DNA from: Candidatus Bipolaricaulota bacterium
Lineage (GTDB): Bacteria; Bipolaricaulota; Bipolaricaulia; UBA7950; UBA9294
Direction of reading: 5' to 3'
NCBI GenBank assembly: GCA_030606565.1
Contig: JAUWGE010000003.1
Location: 61,673-125,672 of the forward strand
Length of the DNA: 64,000 bases
In this document: positions 59,718 through 64,000 of the stretch, piece after piece
Layout of the letters: every line of letters begins with the position of its first letter
Numbering within the stretch: position 1 is the first letter of the stretch
Program-made: the position numbers and the translations under genes
Notes under the pieces: generated by a model
What the model saw: only the letters and a program-made list of their open reading frames with translations
Databases searched by the model: none
Told to the model about the DNA's origin: nothing

Positions 59718-61424
59718 ATGAAAAGCGGGCGATCAGGGGGGATTGTCATCGTTTGCCTTCTTGTGTTTGCGTTTGTCGCAAGCGGTGTCGAGGTTCCCCT
59801 ATTCGTCTGCGGCGAACCGGTTTCCCTCATTTACGAAGCTTTTTGGGATGATGACCAACTACTGGTCCCTTTGAGTGAGTTTGGTCTCAAGTTGGGGATT
59901 GAGGCCACATACATTGATGAGGAGGACTCGATCAGTGTCCACTTTAGCGGGGGAAGACAGTTCTTCCCCACTGATCACTTTAAAACCTACGCCGGAGTTT
60001 ACTACATCCCGCTTAACAAATTGGCCGACCTCGTCGGGGCGAGGATACACACGATCGGCAAGGAGATCTACGTCGAGGCCGAACCTTCGTACCTCACTTC
60101 GCTTGAGGCAACCGCAAAACAAGTGACCGTTCGTTTCGATACTTTCACCCCCTACAAAGCGATTGAGGGAGAACCGGGAACGATTCACCTTCGCTTCTAC
60201 CACTGTTCTCTTGCTACCGCCCCGCGCCGACTCGCTGTGACCGGCGGACCCATCCTCTCGGTTAAGCTTTTGGCAGGTCCGCAAAGCGCGGTGGAGCTGG
60301 TAATCAAGGTATCTAGTGACTCCCTTCCTCAGACAAGACGGTTCGAGGCACCTGGGTTCTATTCGGTCTCGCTTACCTTCGACCATCAACTTCTAACCGA
60401 AACGCAGGAGGAAATCTCACCTTACATCACCTCCCACGAGATCGAGACCGACTTGGGTGAGGGACCGGTGAAGATCAAATACATATACGTAAAGGAATGG
60501 CGAGACCACTACCGCTTAACCCCTGCGGTCCCTGAAGGCGGTGTGGGCACTATATCACCCTTGAAGGAGATGGCCCGTGCACACGGCGCGCACGCTGCGA
60601 TTAACGCCAACTTCTTCGACACAGCAACCAACAACCCGGTTGGGCTTCTGATCGTAGATGGGGTAGTTCTAAGCTCCAACTACGAACGCCGCGCAGCGTT
60701 GGGGATCGATTTATTTGGCCGGTTAACCTTCTTCAATCCGATCGTTAATCTCTACTTACGCTGTGACGCGGGGAAGATCACAATCGACGATGTGAACCGG
60801 CCGATCAAGTCGGATGAACTGATCGTCTACACCGAAGACTACACTGGTCTTACCGCGCGCAGTGCTTCTCAACCCTTCCGTGTTGTCAAGGTGCGCGGCG
60901 ATCGCGTCGTCGCTGTCCAATATTGCCCGTACGTAGTTGAAGATCGCTCCGCCACCCTCCTTGTGGCAAGTGGTACGGCGCGCGCGCGGTTGATAGGCAT
61001 AACCGTTGGAGAAGAGGTGAACGTAGAGTTCACTCTCGACCAAGGGGATCTCCTCGTCACCAACGTGGTTAGCGCCGGTCCGCTCCTCATCTTAAACGGG
61101 AAGGATATTCTCGACCTTAAAAGTGAGAGCTTTCAGCCGGAGTCCTATTTAGCAAGCGGCCTCGCCGCTCGTAGCGTGTTAGCCACTGACTACTACGGTG
61201 GATTAATCCTGCTCACGGTGGTGAAGGACGAAGGGAGCGTGGGAGCGAATTTCGACAACCTACTGAGCGTCCTTCACAGTCTGCCACAAAAGGTGAAGAA
61301 CGCGATCGCATTCGATGGTGGTCATTCGAGTTCGCTCGTGCTCAAGGACGGTGGCACTTACTGGGAGATCTTAAGTGGAGGACGGGTCGCGGTCGGCCTC
61401 CTCCTCGTCCCCACTGATCGATGA
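59718..61424 (+). CDS. Phosphodiester glycosidase (DUF2233/NAGPA-like) with copper-amine-oxidase-N-like region
   Basis: AINANFFDTATNNPVGLLIVDGVVLS; NAIAFDGGHSSSLVLKDGG; signal peptide. Confidence 0.88.
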   Translation: MKSGRSGGIVIVCLLVFAFVASGVEVPLFVCGEPVSLIYEAFWDDDQLLVPLSEFGLKLGIEATYIDEEDSISVHFSGGRQFFPTDHFKTYAGVYYIPLNKLADLVGARIHTIGKEIYVEAEPSYLTSLEATAKQVTVRFDTFTPYKAIEGEPGTIHLRFYHCSLATAPRRLAVTGGPILSVKLLAGPQSAVELVIKVSSDSLPQTRRFEAPGFYSVSLTFDHQLLTETQEEISPYITSHEIETDLGEGPVKIKYIYVKEWRDHYRLTPAVPEGGVGTISPLKEMARAHGAHAAINANFFDTATNNPVGLLIVDGVVLSSNYERRAALGIDLFGRLTFFNPIVNLYLRCDAGKITIDDVNRPIKSDELIVYTEDYTGLTARSASQPFRVVKVRGDRVVAVQYCPYVVEDRSATLLVASGTARARLIGITVGEEVNVEFTLDQGDLLVTNVVSAGPLLILNGKDILDLKSESFQPESYLASGLAARSVLATDYYGGLILLTVVKDEGSVGANFDNLLSVLHSLPQKVKNAIAFDGGHSSSLVLKDGGTYWEILSGGRVAVGLLLVPTDR

Positions 61425-62935
61425 AACGCCTGGCTCGCGATGTTCTGTTAATGGCCCTGGCAACCGGCATCTCGCGAGTCTTTGGTCTCTTCCGCGACGT
61501 TACGATCGCCGATCGATTCGGGGCCAGCGGGGCCTACGACGCATTCCTCGTTGCTTTCTTTCTCCCTCACTTCCTCCGCCAGCTCCTCGCGGAAGGGGCA
61601 CTCTCCACCGCGTTTATCCCTGTCTTCACCGAGTCGTTGGTCGCCGACAAGGAGGCAAACCGGTTCGCCAGCAACGTCCTCTCTATACTTATCATCCTCT
61701 TCCCGATCATTGTCGCTTTAGGAATCCTTCTTGCCCCGTACTATCTCCCGTTTTTGGCAAGTGGCTTCTCTGAAGAGAAGCTCGCTTTATCCATCCACCT
61801 GGCGCGCATTCTTTTCCCGTTCATCGCTCTTATGGGATTCGCTGCGGTGTTCATGGGGATCCTGAACGCGCACCATCGCTTCTTCGCCGCGTCGTTCGCA
61901 CCGGTGTTGTTCAACCTAGGTATGATCAGCGGCGCCCTCTTCCTCTCTTCCAGTTTCTCGCTTGAACCGATCTATGGATTGGCCGTAGGGGCCTTGCTCG
62001 GTGGTGGGGGACAACTCCTCTTTCAGATCCCAGCCCTGCGCGGGGTTGGGTTCCATTTTCACTTTACCCTGACACCGCTTCATCCGGGAATCCGCCAAAT
62101 GGGAAGATTGATGGCTCCAGCACTCCTCGGGCTGGCCGTCACCCAAATTAACCTCCTCGTCGACAACAAGATTGCCTCCCACTTGGGGGATGGAGGAATC
62201 TCCTCCCTGCAGTATGCGATGCGCCTGTTTCAACTCCCGCTGGGAGTGTTCGCAGTGAGCATCGCTTCCGCTCTCCTACCGCGTTTCTCGGCCGCCCTCG
62301 CCCGTGGTGAGCATGATCGCTTCTCGGCACACCTTAAGGATGGAATCAGTTCCAGCACGTTCATCCTGCTCCCAGCCATGGTCGGCCTGTACGCCATCGG
62401 CCCTGACGTCATTCGTCTGTTATTCGAGCATGGCAGCTTCTCCTTGCCCGATACGTTGCGCACAGCGCACGCCCTCTCATATTACCTCGTCGGTGTCCTC
62501 CCCTATGGGCTTATGTACATATTCACCCGTGCTTTCTACGCTACAGGACGCACTACCCTCCCACTTCTCGCCTCCTGCTGCGCGGTGGCAGCGAACATCG
62601 CCTTCGATCTGCTTCTTGTCGGACCGATGCGCGAAGGAGGACTCGCCTTGGCAACCTCGATCGCTGGGGGCGTCAACGTTGCGATCCTCTTCCTGTTCTT
62701 ATGGCGGACGATCCATCCCGATGGCATGCTGTTAAAGCGATTGGTGAAAATTGCTCTTGGTTCTGGGCTTGTCTTCCTCGTCGCTTGGGCAACGCGACAG
62801 TCAATCGGTGAGGGATCACGAGCACTGGCGGTCTTTCTCCCCACGCTTGCAGGAATCACGTTCTACCTAGTTTACGCCCGCATCAGCGGCCTATGGGATC
62901 TGGTCAGATCAAGCGGCGAAGATCACTCGGGGTAA
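61421..62935 (+). CDS. murJ: Lipid II flippase MurJ
   Basis: ATGISRVFGLFRDVTIADRFGASGAYDAFLVAFFLPHFLRQLLAEGALSTAFIPVF; ~14 TM. Confidence 0.95.
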   Translation: MKRLARDVLLMALATGISRVFGLFRDVTIADRFGASGAYDAFLVAFFLPHFLRQLLAEGALSTAFIPVFTESLVADKEANRFASNVLSILIILFPIIVALGILLAPYYLPFLASGFSEEKLALSIHLARILFPFIALMGFAAVFMGILNAHHRFFAASFAPVLFNLGMISGALFLSSSFSLEPIYGLAVGALLGGGGQLLFQIPALRGVGFHFHFTLTPLHPGIRQMGRLMAPALLGLAVTQINLLVDNKIASHLGDGGISSLQYAMRLFQLPLGVFAVSIASALLPRFSAALARGEHDRFSAHLKDGISSSTFILLPAMVGLYAIGPDVIRLLFEHGSFSLPDTLRTAHALSYYLVGVLPYGLMYIFTRAFYATGRTTLPLLASCCAVAANIAFDLLLVGPMREGGLALATSIAGGVNVAILFLFLWRTIHPDGMLLKRLVKIALGSGLVFLVAWATRQSIGEGSRALAVFLPTLAGITFYLVYARISGLWDLVRSSGEDHSG

Positions 62936-63527
62936 CGATTAAGCCGCTTTGTTCCTGTTGTTTCTCTTCGGGAAGAAGTTCCTCCAGGTGGGCGAAGAGC
63001 CCACGCAGGAAGGCGCGCGGTACCTCCGGCTCTCGTAATGAGGCGACCATCTTTGCCAGGCGGGTCAGTCCCTCCTTGAGGAGCTCTCGCGATAATCTCC
63101 CTTCCTCTAGCTGGGGTGCTAATTCCTCCCACAGGAGGCGTCCAAGCAGGGAGAGAGCCTGAGTGACAAGTTCAATCGGGCCCACGCGCGCGGTGAGTTC
63201 GGCAAGTGCTACTTCTACGTCGGCGTCGGTCAGCCCCTCAACCCCTTCAGCCACCCGCTTTAGCAGGTATTCAAGGGCGATAATCAGTTTAAGGTCTGCT
63301 TCCCGCCCGCGCAGGTCCTCGTTGACTTTCAGCCATACCTCGTGGTAGCGGGAGCCCTGCTTATCACGTTGGAACGCCTCGTGGCGCTCGAGGTGCGGGC
63401 AAGTGGATGGACAGGAGATTCTCACAAGACGGTTCTCCCCGCAGCAGCGGCTGCAGATCGGTCCAGCGAGAACCGGACAGTAGCGATTGCCCCGCCTTTT
63501 ACCACAGCGAAGGCACTTCTCCTCCAT
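62904..63527 (-). CDS. Conserved hypothetical Cys-rich (zinc-ribbon-like) protein
   Basis: MEEKCLRCGKRRGNRYCPVLAGPICSRCCGENRLVRISCPSTCPHLERHEAF. Confidence 0.7.
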   Translation of the reverse strand: MEEKCLRCGKRRGNRYCPVLAGPICSRCCGENRLVRISCPSTCPHLERHEAFQRDKQGSRYHEVWLKVNEDLRGREADLKLIIALEYLLKRVAEGVEGLTDADVEVALAELTARVGPIELVTQALSLLGRLLWEELAPQLEEGRLSRELLKEGLTRLAKMVASLREPEVPRAFLRGLFAHLEELLPEEKQQEQSGLIVTPSDLRRLI

Positions 63528-63530
63528 ATT

Positions 63531-63836
63531 CTAGCCGCTGTAGCCAAGCTGTTCCTTGGCCGTGTCGGAGAGCAGATCCGGTGTCCAGGGAGGGTCCCAC
63601 ACCAGGCTGACCTCCACATCGACCTCCTCAAATACCTCACGAATGGCCTGTTCGACGCTCCCGGCAAGCATCCCCGCCATCGGGCACCCTGGGGTTGTGA
63701 GGGTCATATCGACACCGATCTTGTTCCCTTCTATCTGAATGTTATAGATAAGCCCCAGATCGACCACATTGATCCCCAGTTCCGGGTCAATCACATCCTC
63801 CAAGCAAGATGTCACCATATTAGTCGTGATCTTCAT
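63531..63836 (-). CDS. MIP18/DUF59 (PaaD/SufT-like) metal-sulfur cluster protein
   Basis: CLEDVIDPELGINVVDLGLIYNI; MTLTTPGCPMAGML. Confidence 0.93.
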   Translation of the reverse strand: MKITTNMVTSCLEDVIDPELGINVVDLGLIYNIQIEGNKIGVDMTLTTPGCPMAGMLAGSVEQAIREVFEEVDVEVSLVWDPPWTPDLLSDTAKEQLGYSG

Positions 63837-63887
63837 CGTCCTCTCCTTGCAGTTCCGCCACCATTATAAAGGGGATAAAGCTACCGA

Positions 63888-64000
63888 TCAAAAGGAAAGA
63901 TACCTTGCCGCTTTGCGGGCCCAGCGGTCGGCAGCAAGAAGCGTGGAGAGAATCACCTCATCTTGGTTTCCCGCATCGGAACTAATTTCCTTGAGGTCAG
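63888..64000 (-). CDS. C-terminal end of a CDS beginning beyond the window
   Basis: Open frame DLKEISSDAGNQDEVILSTLLAADRWARKAARYLSF*. Confidence 0.5.
   Translation of the reverse strand, partial: DLKEISSDAGNQDEVILSTLLAADRWARKAARYLSF

Noticed and set aside
1-64000. rRNA, tRNA, tmRNA, RNase P RNA and classical riboswitches
   Set aside because: Looked for by eye (T-loop GTTCGA-type motifs, conserved cores, glycine riboswitch before gcvH); none convincing. A covariance-model scan would be decisive.

Overview
Chromosomal window from a deep-branching bacterium (phylum not determined; a Bipolaricaulota-like lineage is only a guess). About 45 kb is ordinary core content: ispD, a PIN/TRAM protein, prmC-ftsEX, nth, fmt-def, recG, pyrH-tsf-rpsB, dnaB, gcvH-gcvPA-gcvPB, glmM, fusA, a hom-lysC-asd-X-thrC operon, polA-ruvC-DUF177-folP, rplI and murJ. 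No rRNA, tRNA or CRISPR array was recognised. The most interesting signals are: (1) a threonine operon with no recognisable thrB, which carries in its place a HAD-like protein whose motifs are in circularly permuted order; (2) a candidate attenuator upstream of that operon, with a consensus promoter that puts the transcript start about 3-5 nt before the ATG of a 31-aa Thr-containing leader peptide, followed by a 13-bp hairpin with the stop codon in its loop and then an intrinsic terminator; (3) an accessory zone at about 42.9-54.1 kb with a truncated glutamine synthetase, IS1595-, IS21/IstB- and tyrosine-recombinase remnants, a 1607-aa DUF4011/helicase/Vsr-like/DUF3320 protein, and a ~3 kb island flanked by a ~106-110 bp duplication of the 3' end of a ybjQ-like gene; (4) in that island, a pentapeptide-type (11-aa/33-bp period) repeat protein fused to a K+-channel pore, with two compensating frameshifts at expanded G tracts.
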